DNA from: Olsenella sp. An285
GTDB lineage: Bacteria; Actinomycetota; Coriobacteriia; Coriobacteriales; Atopobiaceae
Direction of reading: 5' to 3'
Length of the DNA stretch: 64,000 nucleotides
Assembly (NCBI RefSeq): GCF_002159625.1
Contig: NZ_NFIZ01000003.1
Location: 154,877-218,876, forward strand
Shown here: positions 1-9,215 of the stretch, piece after piece
Position numbering within the stretch: the stretch's first letter is position 1
Layout: each line of letters starts with the position of its first letter
Notes under the pieces: generated by a model
What the model saw: only the letters and a program-made list of their open reading frames with translations
Told to the model about the DNA's origin: nothing
Database searches by the model: none
Program-made: the position numbers and the translations under genes

Positions 1-134
1 CCGGGCTCACGCTCTCGCGCAGCAGCAAGTTCGACGTGATCGTCGAGTTCTACCTCGCGCGCGGCGTCCACGACGTCATGACCGTGAACGAGGCGCTCTT
101 CGCCTTTGACCAGCCGCTGCTGGGCTCGCAGTAG
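1..134 (+). CDS. C-terminal end of an unidentified protein (partial)
   Basis: An open frame enters from the left edge (codons in phase with position 3) and stops at TAG 132-134. The visible 43 residues end in FAFDQPLLGSQ. Codon use matches the neighbours (GC-rich third positions), so it looks like the true end of a gene. I do not recognise the family; too little is present to name a function. Confidence 0.55.
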   Translation, partial: GLTLSRSSKFDVIVEFYLARGVHDVMTVNEALFAFDQPLLGSQ

Positions 135-239
135 GGGCCGGCGCCCCTCGCGCCAGATGTCGCCCGGCGGTTTACCTCTGCACCCGCGCCCCCGCGTAGC
201 CTTGGTGTCGTCAGGTTGGCTGCGACAAGGGAGGCAGCA

Positions 240-884
240 ATGCGCACGGAGATCGTCTTCATCCTGGACGCGAGCGGATCGATGGCGGGGCTCGAGGCCG
301 ACACGGTCGGTGGCTTCAACAGCCTCATCGAGAAGAACCGTGAGGAGCCGGGGGAGGCCGTGGTGTCCACGGTGCTCTTCTCGAGCGGCTCGCGCGTCCT
401 GCACGACCGGATCGACATCCGCGAGGTGCCGCGGCTCACGAGGCGCGACTACGAGTGCCACGGGTGCACGGCGCTGCTCGACGCCGTGGGCGGCGCCATC
501 AGGCACGTCGACCTGGTCCAGAGCGTGCAGCCCGCAGGCTACGAGGCGGACAGGGTGCTCTTCGTCATCACCACCGACGGCCAGGAGAACGCGAGCCGTC
601 GCTACACGTACCCGCAGGTCAGGCGCATGATCGAGGAGCACCGGCAGAGGGGCTGGGAGTTCCTGTTCATCGGGGCCAACATCGACTCCGCGGCGGAGGC
701 GGCGAGCCTGGGCATCGCGCCCGAGCGCGCGGCGGACTACGTGGCGGACGGACGCGGCACCGAGGTGCTCTACGACGCCGTGGCGTGCGCGGTTGCCGAG
801 GCGCGCGCGTGCCCGCCCAGCGCGGCGATGGGCGACGCGTGGCGCACGGGGCTCGACGCTGACGTGCGGGCGCGGAGGCGGTAG
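240..884 (+). CDS. VWA-domain protein
   Basis: 214 aa. The chain opens with a von Willebrand factor A fold: strand EIVFILD followed by the MIDAS motif DASGS at residues 9-13, and a later TDG before ENAS that fits the third metal-binding loop. The ATG at 240 is preferred to an upstream TTG at 216 because GGGAGG lies just before it. No signal peptide or membrane segment is visible, so it should be cytoplasmic. VWA proteins of this size bind a metal and a protein partner; the partner here is unknown. It stands alone, about 105 bases after the preceding stop. Confidence 0.8.
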   Translation: MRTEIVFILDASGSMAGLEADTVGGFNSLIEKNREEPGEAVVSTVLFSSGSRVLHDRIDIREVPRLTRRDYECHGCTALLDAVGGAIRHVDLVQSVQPAGYEADRVLFVITTDGQENASRRYTYPQVRRMIEEHRQRGWEFLFIGANIDSAAEAASLGIAPERAADYVADGRGTEVLYDAVACAVAEARACPPSAAMGDAWRTGLDADVRARRR

Positions 885-991
885 GCTGATCTCTGCCCGT
901 TGGAACCGGGTATAACTCGTCGAGAGATGGGAGGTGCGCCAAGTTCTACCAAGTTCCACCAATAAGACAGCGCCGTAGGGGAGGGGGTCAC

Positions 992-1699
992 ATGTCCGTC
1001 TGGGTAACCGGAGACGTGCACGGCAGCATCGACATCGGCAAGCTCTCCGGCCGCAGGTGGCCCGAGGGCAAGAGCCTCACGCGAGATGACCTGCTCATCG
1101 TGTGCGGAGACTTCGGCATGCCGTGGGACGGCTCCAACAGGGAGCGCTACTGGCTGGACTGGCTCGCCGAGCGCCCGTGGACCACGCTCTTCGTCGACGG
1201 CAACCACGAGTGCTTCCCGCACCTGGCCGACCTGCCCGTGACCGAGCGCTGGGGCGGGCGCGTGCAGGTCTACCCCGAGTGGCCGAGCATCGTCCACCTC
1301 ATGCGCGGCGAGGCCTACCGGCTGGGCGACCTGCGCGTCTTTGCCATGGGCGGGGCCTCCAGCCACGACAGGGAGTGGTGCGTGGAGGGCTGGAGCTGGT
1401 TTCCCGAGGAGCTGCCCAGCCTCGAGGAGCTCGAGCGCGCCGAGAAGAACCTGGATGCGGCGGGCTGGGACGTTGACCTCGTAATCTCCCACTGCTGCTC
1501 GAGCCGCATGCTGCCCGCGGCGCTTGGCGCGGCAGGAGCTGGAGGCGGCCGCGAGGGGCGTGACCGCCTCAACGAGTGGTTCGACATGCTCGAGGATCGG
1601 CTCGACTTCTAGGCGTGGTACTTTGGCCACTACCACGCCGATGCCCAGCTCGACGAGCGGCATCGGCTGATCTACCGCGACATCATGCGGGTGGGGTAA
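992..1699 (+). pseudogene. Calcineurin-like metallophosphoesterase with in-frame TAG
   Basis: The ATG at 992 follows a GGGGAGGGGG Shine-Dalgarno site. The first 206 residues carry the family signatures GDVHG (near residue 7), CGDFG and GNHE, which bind the two metals of metallophosphoesterases. A TAG at 1610-1612 stops the frame, yet the same frame continues to TAA 1697-1699 with WYFGHYHAD, the conserved GHxH metal-ligand motif that ends this family. The short product would therefore lack one metal ligand. Either the gene is a recent pseudogene or the TAG is a base error or is read through. The upstream part shows no other damage. Confidence 0.75.
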
Positions 1700-1799
1700 G
1701 ACAGCCAATTACAAGCGCCTTCTGACCCGGAAGTCCGGGGCTGACGAGCCCCTTGGCCGATTGCGGGATTGCTGTGATAAGGGTGAGCCGCAAGAATGC

Positions 1800-2702
1800 T
1801 CATGATTCGTGGGTGCTGGGAGGATCAACCCCAAGGACTTCTCGCCAATTGCTCGGAAAGCCCATGGGGCGCAGGGAGACGCTGGGATATGAGGAGATGA
1901 GGCTGTCGAGCGCTCTCAGCTCTTCTTCCCACTCGTCGACCCATGAGACCTCGTAGATTCTCTTGAGCGTAATGAAGGTCGGGAACTCTCGGCTGCTGGA
2001 CCACTTCTTGTCACGTCGCAGCATTCGAGGTCTGGTCTTGAGCAATCGGTTATAGAAGCGGTTGTGGTGGGCGCAAATGTTTCTCACCATGGTTAGGTGA
2101 CGCAACCAGCTTTTTAGATAGGGCGCCGAGACGCCGAATGCTGCGGCGATTTCTTCGGCAACCGTGTCGGCATGTCCCTCAATGACGAGGTCTTCGCGGA
2201 GGTTTCCGTATAAGGAAGAGACGGTTCCCATTGACATGACCTCAACAGCGGCCCAGAGTGGCAGCCTTCCGAATTAGTCGAGATTGTGCTGCACGCAAGG
2301 CATGCCCTGCTTCTTTGCGTGTCTGATTTCGCGCTCGACCGCCTCCATTGACTTTATGTAGCTCTTTCTGCTGGAGAACAGTTCCGCGCATGATAGGGCG
2401 TCCGGTCCGAACCCAAGTGATAATACGTATGCGAACTGGGTTCTAGCCTTTACCTCCACGCGCTCAATGAGCCTCCAGAGCCAGAGACGCAGCTCCCTGT
2501 CGAAATCATGAATTGCCCAGATGTCCTCGAGACGTGTCCCTTTTCGAATGGTGCCGCTCTGCTCGAAGGTCATCCAGTAGCCTCGAAGGCGATAATTATT
2601 TGTGTCAAGAAGGCAACGCTTGGCAAAAGCGCGGCTGCCGATCGTAATGCCCTGTTCGACGAGGTGATCAATTTGCTCGTCAATGGGAAGCGGTGGCTTC
2701 AT
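1800..2702 (-). pseudogene. Abi_2 (AbiD/AbiF-like) abortive infection protein, split by TAA
   Basis: On the minus strand the frame opens with KPPLPIDEQIDHL, runs through NNYRLRGYW and IWAIHDFDRELR and reaches TAA at 2276-2274. It continues in the same frame with FGRLPLWAAVEVMSMG and ICAHHNRFYNR, ending at TGA 1802-1800. These are the landmarks of the Abi_2 family (AbiD/AbiF type phage-resistance proteins), including the RN-x-x-AHH region shared with HEPN-like RNases. One nonsense codon separates the halves with no loss of phase, so it is probably a recent inactivation. The region has clearly lower GC and more AT-rich codons than its neighbours, suggesting transfer. The start at 2702 is chosen because family homology begins there; a TTG at 2834 is the alternative. 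Confidence 0.75.
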
Positions 2703-3129
2703 AGAAGATGACCCCGCCTGGTGCGCGTCATCGTTACCGAGAGAGGCGTGCGGGGTACTGTCATATGTCAGTTTACTCGAATTGCCTGCGGTTTCAAACG
2801 CGCTCTTTGTCTCCACAAGAGTCCCGTCTTCCAAAGTTTGTGACTAGTCATAAAGCCAGTCTATCTATTGTTTGTTTTTGCGGCATACGCTTTTCCCTAT
2901 TTGGACGGCAGTATGTGTCTCGGACTCGCAGATTGGGTTTTGGTTGTCCTGTGCATGCTGCCGGTCGGGTCGCGTTTGATTTGCCCATCACCCCCGCGCC
3001 CCGCACGCCACACCCCCTGCCGAAAGACGTGTCCCCGTCTGCCGCCAGGTTCTTGTCGCCGGCCCCTCTGACGCGGTAAGTGAACAGCGGTAGCGCGCAC
3101 ACGGCGCGCAACGGCAGAAGGGATGCAGC
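2703..3129. other. Intergenic stretch upstream of Abi pseudogene and SDR gene
   Basis: About 430 bases without a supported gene. The left half is AT-richer, like the Abi gene beside it, and probably belongs to the same acquired segment; the right half returns to GC-rich composition. Short open frames here show no family features. No clear terminator or operator was seen. An AGAAGGG Shine-Dalgarno site for the SDR gene lies at the right end. Confidence 0.4.
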
Positions 3130-3888
3130 ATGCAGCTCGAGAACAAGGTCGCGGTCGTCACCGGAGCGTCGTCGGGCATGGGGCACGCCATCGTGGAGCT
3201 CTTCGCCCGCGAGGGCGCCAAGGTGGTCGCCGTCGCGCGGCGCAAGGAGCGCCTCGAGGAGCTGGTGGCGAGCCTGGCGGACGCCCCGGGCGAGGTCGCG
3301 GCCTATCCCGGCGACGTCTCCTCCCGCGAGGTCAACGAGGGCATGATCGACTTTGCCCAGAAGACCTTCGGCGGCTTTGACGTCCTCGTCAACAACGCGG
3401 GCATCATGGACGACATGTCCCCGGTCGGCGACGCCACGGACGAGAAGTACGAGCAGGTCATGGCCGTCAACGTCTACGGCCCGCTCGCGGCCATGCGCGC
3501 GGCGGTGAACGCCTTCAAGGCGTCCGGCACCAAGGGCTCGATCGTCAACGTTGCGTCCGTGGGCGGCATGCGCAGCTGCGCCGGCGCCGTCTACTGCGCC
3601 TCCAAGGCCGCGCTCATCTCGCTCACCAAGAACACCGCCTACATGTACATGGCCGACGGCATCCGCACGAACTGCATCGCGCCGGGCGGCATCGTGACGG
3701 AGATCGCCACGTCGATGGGCGTCCCCAACCCGGCGGGCTACGGTCGCATCAAGCCGGTCCTGGACTGCGCGCCCGCACCGGGCAGCGCCGAGGAGATCGC
3801 CGCCGCGGCGCTCTTCCTGGCTAGCGACGCCGCGAGCTACGTCAACGGCGTCATCCTGCCCGTGGACGGCGGCTGGATGGCCGGCTGA
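3130..3888 (+). CDS. SDR-family NAD(P)-dependent oxidoreductase
   Basis: 252 aa, the normal length for a classical short-chain dehydrogenase/reductase. It has the cofactor motif TGASSGMG at residues 11-18, NNAG in the middle, a catalytic serine in VNVASVGG and the YxxxK pair as YCASK, followed by the PGG turn (IAPGGIVTEI) and an NG-x-x-LPVDGG C-terminus. Cytosolic. The alcohol or ketone substrate cannot be read from the sequence, and the neighbours give no pathway. The ATG at 3130 has AGAAGGG upstream. Confidence 0.88.
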   Translation: MQLENKVAVVTGASSGMGHAIVELFAREGAKVVAVARRKERLEELVASLADAPGEVAAYPGDVSSREVNEGMIDFAQKTFGGFDVLVNNAGIMDDMSPVGDATDEKYEQVMAVNVYGPLAAMRAAVNAFKASGTKGSIVNVASVGGMRSCAGAVYCASKAALISLTKNTAYMYMADGIRTNCIAPGGIVTEIATSMGVPNPAGYGRIKPVLDCAPAPGSAEEIAAAALFLASDAASYVNGVILPVDGGWMAG

Positions 3889-4044
3889 GTCTGGGTGGCG
3901 GCGTGTCAGGCGGCGGGGCCGTCGGCTCTGTGCCGGTGGCCCCGCCTCATGTGGCCGAGAGGGAATACGTGTCCGGTCACCACGTTATCCTTGGGTCAGG
4001 ATCTCGATTCTCGATCGCCCCGGGAGGGGCTGAAAGGGGGCGCC

Positions 4045-4800
4045 GTGTCGCTCGTTTGCCTGTCGGAGCGCATATCCTATCTCCCGCACGTCGAGGAGCT
4101 TGACCGTCCCGTGCTGGCGCTCGTGCGCGGGGACCGCCTCGCCCTCGCCGTCGACGCGGGCTACTCGCCGCGCCACGTCGAGGACTTCTACCGCGAGCTC
4201 GTCTCGGCGGGCCTCCCGCTGCCCGACCTCACCGCGCTCACGCACTGGCACTGGGACCACAGCTTTGGCATGGGCGCCGTCGCCGGTCTCACGGTCGCCC
4301 GGAAAGAGACGAACGAGCACCTGCTCGAGGCGCGCGGGATCCTCTCGGACCCGGCCGACCCGCGCCGCGCGGACATCTGCTCGGCCCAGGGCTTCGCCGA
4401 GGAGTTCCCACCCGGGGTGGACCCCGTCGTCGTGACCGCCGACCTCGAGTTCGAGGGCGAGCTCGCGGTCGACCTCGGCGGCGTGACGGTTCGCCTGATC
4501 GCCACGGACGCGCCCCACACCAACGACTCGACGCTCGTCTACGTCCCCGAGGAGCGCGCCCTCTTCGTGGGCGACTGCTTCTGCGAGGACTACGACTCCG
4601 GCGACGACCCGTCCGTCTGCCACCTCGACCCCGCGCGGCTGCGCGCACTTCTCGCCACGATTGGGGGCCTGGACCCGGCACCGGAGACCTTCGTCATCGG
4701 CCACTGCCCGCCGGAGGGCCCGGACGAGTTCCTCGGGTACCTGCACGAGCTGCTGCAGCCGGCCCCGGGGGAGGGAGGGGCGCATGTCAGCGCTTCGTGA
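4045..4800 (+). CDS. MBL-fold metallo-hydrolase
   Basis: 251 aa. The metal-binding signature HWHWDH (HxHxDH) lies near residues 70-75, with later ligand candidates at DAPHTNDS, VGDCFCEDYD and the C-terminal GHCPPE, matching the metallo-beta-lactamase fold. The GTG at 4045 is chosen because GAAAGGGGG precedes it and the similarity to the fold begins soon after. The last 17 bases overlap the start of the next gene, so the two are probably co-transcribed and translationally coupled. The substrate is unknown; hydrolysis of a phosphate ester, thioester or lactam is possible. Confidence 0.82.
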   Translation: MSLVCLSERISYLPHVEELDRPVLALVRGDRLALAVDAGYSPRHVEDFYRELVSAGLPLPDLTALTHWHWDHSFGMGAVAGLTVARKETNEHLLEARGILSDPADPRRADICSAQGFAEEFPPGVDPVVVTADLEFEGELAVDLGGVTVRLIATDAPHTNDSTLVYVPEERALFVGDCFCEDYDSGDDPSVCHLDPARLRALLATIGGLDPAPETFVIGHCPPEGPDEFLGYLHELLQPAPGEGGAHVSAS

Positions 4801-5572
4801 CGCGATCTATGGCCTTGCCGTGGGCGACGCGCTCGGCGTGCCGTACGAGTTCCGCCCGCGCGGGAGCTTTACCTGCACGGGGATGGTCGGCCACGGCACG
4901 CACGACCAGCCGGCGGGCACCTGGTCGGACGACACGAGCATGACGCTCGCCACCTGCGACAGCATCCGTGCGTGCGGGCACGTGGACACGGGTGACATGC
5001 GCTCCCGGTTCCGCGCGTGGATCGACGGCGGAGCCTACGCCATCGACGGCGTGGTCTTTGACTACGGCGGCACCACGGCCCGCGCGCTCGTCGCCGGCAC
5101 GGGACGTGCGGGCGAGCGCGACAACGGCAACGGCTCGCTCATGCGCATCGCGCCGCTCGCCTTCACGGACGCCACGGACGACGAGGTCCGCGCGGTCTCG
5201 GCCATCACGCACGCGCACCGCGTCTCCACCGGGGCCTGCGTGGACATGGTGCGCGTGATGCGCGCGCTCGCGGCCGGCGCCTCGCCGGCGGAGGCGATCC
5301 CGGACCACGAGGTCCTTCTCGCCGCCAGCGAGAAGGACGTGCGCTCCGGGGGCTTCGTGCGGGATACGTACTGCGCCGCGCTCTGGTGCCTTGCGGTCTC
5401 GGGGTCATACGAGGAGTGCGTGCTGCGCGCGGTCAACCTCGGGGAGGACACGGACACCACGGCGGCCGTGGCCGGCGCGCTCGCGGGCATCGCGTACGGG
5501 ATCGAGGGGATCCCGGGCGAGTGGCTCTCCGGGCTTCGGGGAAGGGACATCATCGAGCGCTGTCTGTTCTAG
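4784..5572 (+). CDS. ADP-ribosylglycohydrolase family protein
   Basis: 262 aa. It opens with DAIYGLAVGDALGVPYEF, then has WSDDTSM, NGNGSLMRIAPLA and near the end GEDTDTTAAVAG, the metal-binding acid clusters of DraG/ADP-ribosylhydrolases. These enzymes remove ADP-ribose from proteins or small molecules. All motif residues are present, so it should be active. The ATG at 4784 follows a purine-rich GGGGGAGGGAGGGG and overlaps the preceding MBL-fold gene by 17 bases, implying one transcript and perhaps a shared substrate. Confidence 0.9.
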   Translation: MSALRDAIYGLAVGDALGVPYEFRPRGSFTCTGMVGHGTHDQPAGTWSDDTSMTLATCDSIRACGHVDTGDMRSRFRAWIDGGAYAIDGVVFDYGGTTARALVAGTGRAGERDNGNGSLMRIAPLAFTDATDDEVRAVSAITHAHRVSTGACVDMVRVMRALAAGASPAEAIPDHEVLLAASEKDVRSGGFVRDTYCAALWCLAVSGSYEECVLRAVNLGEDTDTTAAVAGALAGIAYGIEGIPGEWLSGLRGRDIIERCLF

Positions 5573-5778
5573 GGGCGGCGGGAGGCGAGGGGCGACGCTC
5601 CCAGCAGGCTTCCTGCCGGGGACGTGGCCGCGGGCGAAGTGACCTGGTGGCTTCGGCGGCATCAGACCTGGGGGCGGGGCCGCGTCAGTGCTAAGCTCAC
5701 GGGAGGTCGCGCGGCCCGGGGGCAGGTGAGGCCCTCGGTCGCGCTGCGCATCCACCGCGAGAGCCACAAGGAGCCCCC

Positions 5779-6177
5779 ATGTCTGACGGCGTCATGATCC
5801 TTCTCGTCTTTGCCCTGATCGCGCTTCTCGGGGGCGGCACGACGGCGCTCGTCCTCCTGATCGCGAGGCGGGCCCGGGCGCGCAAGGAGCGCGCCTACAC
5901 CGCCGAGACGGTCGGGACCGTCGTTCGCGTGCGCCCCGGCGGCGTCGACCGGCCGACTGTCGTCTACGTTCGCTATGAGGTCGACGGCGTCTCCTACGAG
6001 TGCCACGAGACCGTGAAGTTCTCGAGCGAGCTCATCAGGCTCGGCCCCGTCCCCATTGGCCAGCGCAAGCGCGGCAAGATCGCCTCGCGCGAGGGCAGTC
6101 GGGTCCGCGTGGCGTACCTCCCCGGGGACCCGTCGCGAGCCATTCTTGCGGACAACACCGGCCTGATGAGCGAATAG
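5779..6177 (+). CDS. DUF3592-type membrane protein
   Basis: 132 aa. One N-terminal membrane segment (about residues 5-28) is followed by an RRARARKERAY basic stretch, then a soluble domain with YVRYEVDGVSYE and a C-terminal VRVAYLPGDPSRAIL, which is the DUF3592 pattern. The soluble part probably lies in the cytoplasm by the positive-inside rule. The function of the family is unknown. About 200 bases with no recognised element separate it from the preceding gene. Confidence 0.7.
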   Translation: MSDGVMILLVFALIALLGGGTTALVLLIARRARARKERAYTAETVGTVVRVRPGGVDRPTVVYVRYEVDGVSYECHETVKFSSELIRLGPVPIGQRKRGKIASREGSRVRVAYLPGDPSRAILADNTGLMSE

Positions 6178-6234
6178 GGTCGCGCTGCCCGCGCCCTTCT
6201 CGCTACAATAGCTGGGCCGAACACGAATAATGAT

Positions 6235-6300
6235 TCAAAAGGGGACTGTCCCCTTTTTGATCACTGGAAAAAGTTGACAAAGGGACTGTCCCCCTGTCAG
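6235..6300. repeat. REPIN-like pair of palindromes upstream of prfC
   Basis: Two neighbouring palindromes with core GGGACTGTCCC: the first at 6235-6260 with arms TCAAAAGGGG/CCCCTTTTTGA, the second at 6274-6300 with arms TGACAAAGGG/CCCCTGTCA. The pair architecture (two short palindromes ~15 bases apart) is that of REPINs, which are spread by RAYT transposases; none is present in this window. The element ends 15 bases before the prfC start. Confidence 0.85.
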
Positions 6301-6315
6301 GTAGAAAGAAGACCC

Positions 6316-7935
6316 ATGCCCAGCGCCAGCCTTGCCGAACAGATCGCCTCGCGCCGCACGTTTGCCATCATCTCGCACCCGGACGCGGGCAAGACCACGC
6401 TCACGGAGAAGCTCCTGCTCTACACCGGCACCATTCAGTCGGCCGGCTCGGTCAAGGGCAAGTCCAGCGCCAAGCACGCGGTCTCGGACTGGATGGACAT
6501 CGAGAAGGCGCGCGGCATCTCCGTCACCTCCTCCGTCCTGCAGTTCACCTACGACGGCTGCTGTGTGAACATCCTGGACACCCCCGGCCACCAGGACTTC
6601 TCTGAGGACACGTACCGCACCCTCATGGCCGCCGACGCCGCCGTCATGGTGATCGACGGCGCCAAGGGCGTCGAGGCACAGACGGTCAAGCTCTTCAAGG
6701 TGTGCGCGCTGCGCGGCATCCCCATCTTCACCTTTGTGAACAAGCTCGACCACGACACGCGCGACCCCTTTGACCTCACGGAGGAGATCGAGACCGTGCT
6801 GGGCATCGGCACGTACCCGATGAACTGGCCCATTGGCTCCGGCCGCAACTTCCGCGGCGTCTTCGACCGCGCGAGCCGCCACGTGCTCGCCTTCGAGGGC
6901 GACGGCCACGCCAACGCCACCAAGCGCGTGAACGAGATCGAGGCCGAGCTGGGCGACCCCGCGCTCGACGAGCTCATCGGCGAGGACAACCACCGCAACC
7001 TCATGGACGACATCGAGCTTCTGGACGGCGCGGACCACGAGTTCGACCTCGAGGCCGTGCGCACGGGCAAGCTCAGCCCGGTCTTCTTTGGTTCCGCGCT
7101 CACCAACTTTGGCGTGGAGCCCTTCCTGCGCGACTTCCTGCGCCTGGCGCCCGCGCCGTCCGCCCACGTGGACGCGCTCACGGGCGAGCCGGTTGAGGCG
7201 ACGTCGGAGGACTTCTCCGGCTTCGTCTTCAAGATCCAGGCCAACATGGACAAGAACCACCGCGACCGCATCGCCTTTTTGCGCATCTGCTCCGGCAAGT
7301 TCGAGCGCGGCATGGACGCCTGGCACGAGCAGGGCGGCCGCAAGATCAAGCTCGCGACGGGCACGGCCATGATGGCCGACGACCGCGCCACCGTCGACGA
7401 GGCGTACGCCGGCGACATCGTGGGCCTCTTCGACCCGGGCGTCTTCTCCATCGGCGACACGCTCTGCCGCGTGGGGCGCCACGTGCGCTACGCCGGCATC
7501 CCCACCTTCGCGCCCGAGCACTTCGCGCGCATCGAGCAGGTGGACACCCTCAAGCGCAAGCAGTTCGTCAAGGGCATGGAGGAGCTCGCCCAGGAGGGTG
7601 CCATCCAGATCTTCCGCGAGGCGGGCGCCGGCATGGAGCGCGTGATCGCGGGCGCCGTGGGCGTGCTGCAGTTCGAGGTGCTCGAGCAGCGTCTGAGCTC
7701 CGAGTACCACGTGGAGGTGCGCCGCTCGCCGCTGCCGTACAACCTCATCCGCTGGATCGACGAGTCCGCCGGCGAGGTCGACTTCCGCTCGCTCAACCTC
7801 ACGCGCGAGACGCTGCGCGTGGAGGACATGCGCGGCGGCAAGCTGCTCCTCTTCACGAGCCCGTGGAACCTGGACTGGGCCATCGAGCACAACCCGGACC
7901 TCACGCTCTCCGAGTTTGGCAACGTGACGTTCTAA
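6316..7935 (+). CDS. prfC: Peptide chain release factor 3
   Basis: 539 aa, close to the family length of about 530. It is a translational GTPase: P-loop SHPDAGKT at residues 20-27, switch-I region with RGIS, DTPGHQDF (G3), NKLD (G4), then the RF3-specific domains with MPCNWPIGSG-like MNWPIGSGRNFRG and the C-terminal GVLQFEVLEQRL. RF3 recycles RF1/RF2 from the ribosome after termination. The ATG at 6316 is chosen at the family N-terminus; only a weak AGAAAGAAG precedes it, and a REPIN-like repeat lies directly upstream. Confidence 0.95.
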   Translation: MPSASLAEQIASRRTFAIISHPDAGKTTLTEKLLLYTGTIQSAGSVKGKSSAKHAVSDWMDIEKARGISVTSSVLQFTYDGCCVNILDTPGHQDFSEDTYRTLMAADAAVMVIDGAKGVEAQTVKLFKVCALRGIPIFTFVNKLDHDTRDPFDLTEEIETVLGIGTYPMNWPIGSGRNFRGVFDRASRHVLAFEGDGHANATKRVNEIEAELGDPALDELIGEDNHRNLMDDIELLDGADHEFDLEAVRTGKLSPVFFGSALTNFGVEPFLRDFLRLAPAPSAHVDALTGEPVEATSEDFSGFVFKIQANMDKNHRDRIAFLRICSGKFERGMDAWHEQGGRKIKLATGTAMMADDRATVDEAYAGDIVGLFDPGVFSIGDTLCRVGRHVRYAGIPTFAPEHFARIEQVDTLKRKQFVKGMEELAQEGAIQIFREAGAGMERVIAGAVGVLQFEVLEQRLSSEYHVEVRRSPLPYNLIRWIDESAGEVDFRSLNLTRETLRVEDMRGGKLLLFTSPWNLDWAIEHNPDLTLSEFGNVTF

Positions 7936-7964
7936 CGAGCCGCGACGGCGGCGCCGGGCGAGAA

Positions 7965-7993
7965 GGGCCCGCGGCCGCGCGGTTCTTCTCGCC
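7965..7993. terminator. Hairpin built from inverted GGCGAGAAG motifs after prfC
   Basis: Thirty bases after the prfC stop, GGCGAGAAGGGCC and GGTTCTTCTCGCC face each other across a CGCGG-rich loop and form a strong GC stem. It is placed as a terminator would be but has no T-run. The arms are copies of the 12-mer motif repeated through the window. Confidence 0.55.
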
Positions 7994-8024
7994 GCGCGTT
8001 GCCTTACGCGCCCCCGCCTTCGCA

Positions 8025-8093
8025 TTCATCGCGCTCAAACGACCGCTTTCGAGGTTCTTCTCGCCCGTTTTGTGGTCGTTTGAGCGCGATGAA
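8025..8093. repeat. 69-bp hairpin element, copy 1
   Basis: Arms of 22 bases (TTCATCGCGCTCAAACGACC plus two more, and its complement at 8072-8093) with one mismatch enclose a 25-base loop that contains GTTCTTCTCGCC. A near-identical copy lies inverted at 9381-9449, so the pair brackets the gene at 8121-9215. Confidence 0.85.
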
Positions 8094-8120
8094 CGTCGAA
8101 CGGGGCTTCCGTGCCGCGGG

Positions 8121-9215
8121 CTACGCCGCCGTCGCCACCTCCTCCACAAAGCGGAATCGCACGCCGCCCGCGATCACGGTGCCCTGGCCTCGGATGGTCT
8201 TGCGCTCGGCAAAGCCCGCGGGCGGCACGGGGACGTCCCCAAAGCAGAGCTTCGGGACCGGTCCCCGGGGAACGCCGTGCAGGTCAAGCAGGTCGGAGAG
8301 CTGCTGCGGGTCGCACGCGACGGCCATCGAAAAGCGCGCGATGCTCGGCCGGTACACCGTGAGCAGGGCCTCGCGCTTGCGCTCGTCGAGGAGCTTTCCC
8401 ACCGGCCCGGCCTCTGCACGCAGGTACTTGTCGTCCCCGTCGAGCTCGCCAAAGATGAGGCGCCCCGTCGCGTCGCGCCAGGAGAAGTCGATGCGGAAGA
8501 CGCGTCGGTCATCCGCCGGGTCCGGCAGCGTGAGCTGCAGGTGCGGGTACTCGTAGCCCAGCTCGACCATGTGCGCCCGCGCGACGGACTCGCCGCCGCT
8601 CTCCGCCGTCGGCTCCGCCCAGACGCAGATGGCCGCCGCGCGCCGCACGCCCGGGCAGTGGCGGAAGCGCGTGCGCAGCAGCCCGATCATCTCCTGGCGC
8701 GCGAGGCCGGAGCATCGGAGCGCGGCGTCCGCGACTGCCAGCGCGTCCGCAAACGGGAAGCTCGCCAGGCAGTCGAAGACGGTGCGCCAGAACGACGTCA
8801 CGCGGAACCCGCCCACGTCCCATGTGGGGTCGCCCTCGATCTCGTGGCTGATCACGCGCTTGGTGGAGTGGCGCCCGCTCTCGTGCGACCGGACGACGTG
8901 GGTCTCGCGGAGCAGGTCCCACGAGACGGGGAGGCCCCACGCGAGCGCCGCGGACTGCGCGCAGAACTGGGTGTCCGGGCGCAGCTCGGCGAGCCCGCGC
9001 ATGATGTGGAGCGCGCGCCCGTCCGGCTTGAGACTGCGCCAGCGGGCGCGGCGCACGTAGAGGCCGGAAACGGGGGAGATGAGGTCGCTGCGCCTCTTGC
9101 GAAAGCGCCGCCTGATGGCGCGACGGTCGCGCTCCTCGTGCGGGACGAGACACGTGCCGCGCTCCTCCGCGGCGTCTAGCAGCTCATCTATACGGCTATG
9201 CCTGGCCGTGCTCAT
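8121..9215 (-). CDS. AbiEi/DUF559-like protein (possible antitoxin or nuclease-fold protein)
   Basis: 364 aa. The N-terminal ~100 residues (short helix-turn-helix-like part, then GLYVRR and a LRPDTQFCAQSAALAWGLPV segment) resemble AbiEi-type transcriptional regulator domains found in type IV toxin-antitoxin loci. The C-terminal part carries RIDFSW and IFGELDGDDKY, the D-x-x-W and E-x-D-G pattern of DUF559/Vsr-like nuclease folds. The ATG at 9215 has GGAGG eight bases upstream. No partner toxin lies beside it. Inverted copies of a 69-bp hairpin bracket the gene. The family call is moderate; the biological role is unknown. Confidence 0.6.
   Translation of the reverse strand: MSTARHSRIDELLDAAEERGTCLVPHEERDRRAIRRRFRKRRSDLISPVSGLYVRRARWRSLKPDGRALHIMRGLAELRPDTQFCAQSAALAWGLPVSWDLLRETHVVRSHESGRHSTKRVISHEIEGDPTWDVGGFRVTSFWRTVFDCLASFPFADALAVADAALRCSGLARQEMIGLLRTRFRHCPGVRRAAAICVWAEPTAESGGESVARAHMVELGYEYPHLQLTLPDPADDRRVFRIDFSWRDATGRLIFGELDGDDKYLRAEAGPVGKLLDERKREALLTVYRPSIARFSMAVACDPQQLSDLLDLHGVPRGPVPKLCFGDVPVPPAGFAERKTIRGQGTVIAGGVRFRFVEEVATAA

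Noticed and set aside
1610..1612. TAG as a pyrrolysine codon in the phosphoesterase
   Set aside because: Many normal genes here end in TAG (for example RidA at 17755 and modA at 26685), no pyl genes were seen, and the position is not one known to carry pyrrolysine.
2708..3079. Open frames in the gap before the SDR gene
   Set aside because: They cross a composition change, lack Shine-Dalgarno sites and have no recognisable motifs.
6235..8025. A 596-residue open frame on the minus strand across prfC
   Set aside because: It is the antisense of a clear RF3 gene. Residue content is Arg/Ala/Val-rich, as expected for a shadow in GC-rich DNA, with no family motifs.
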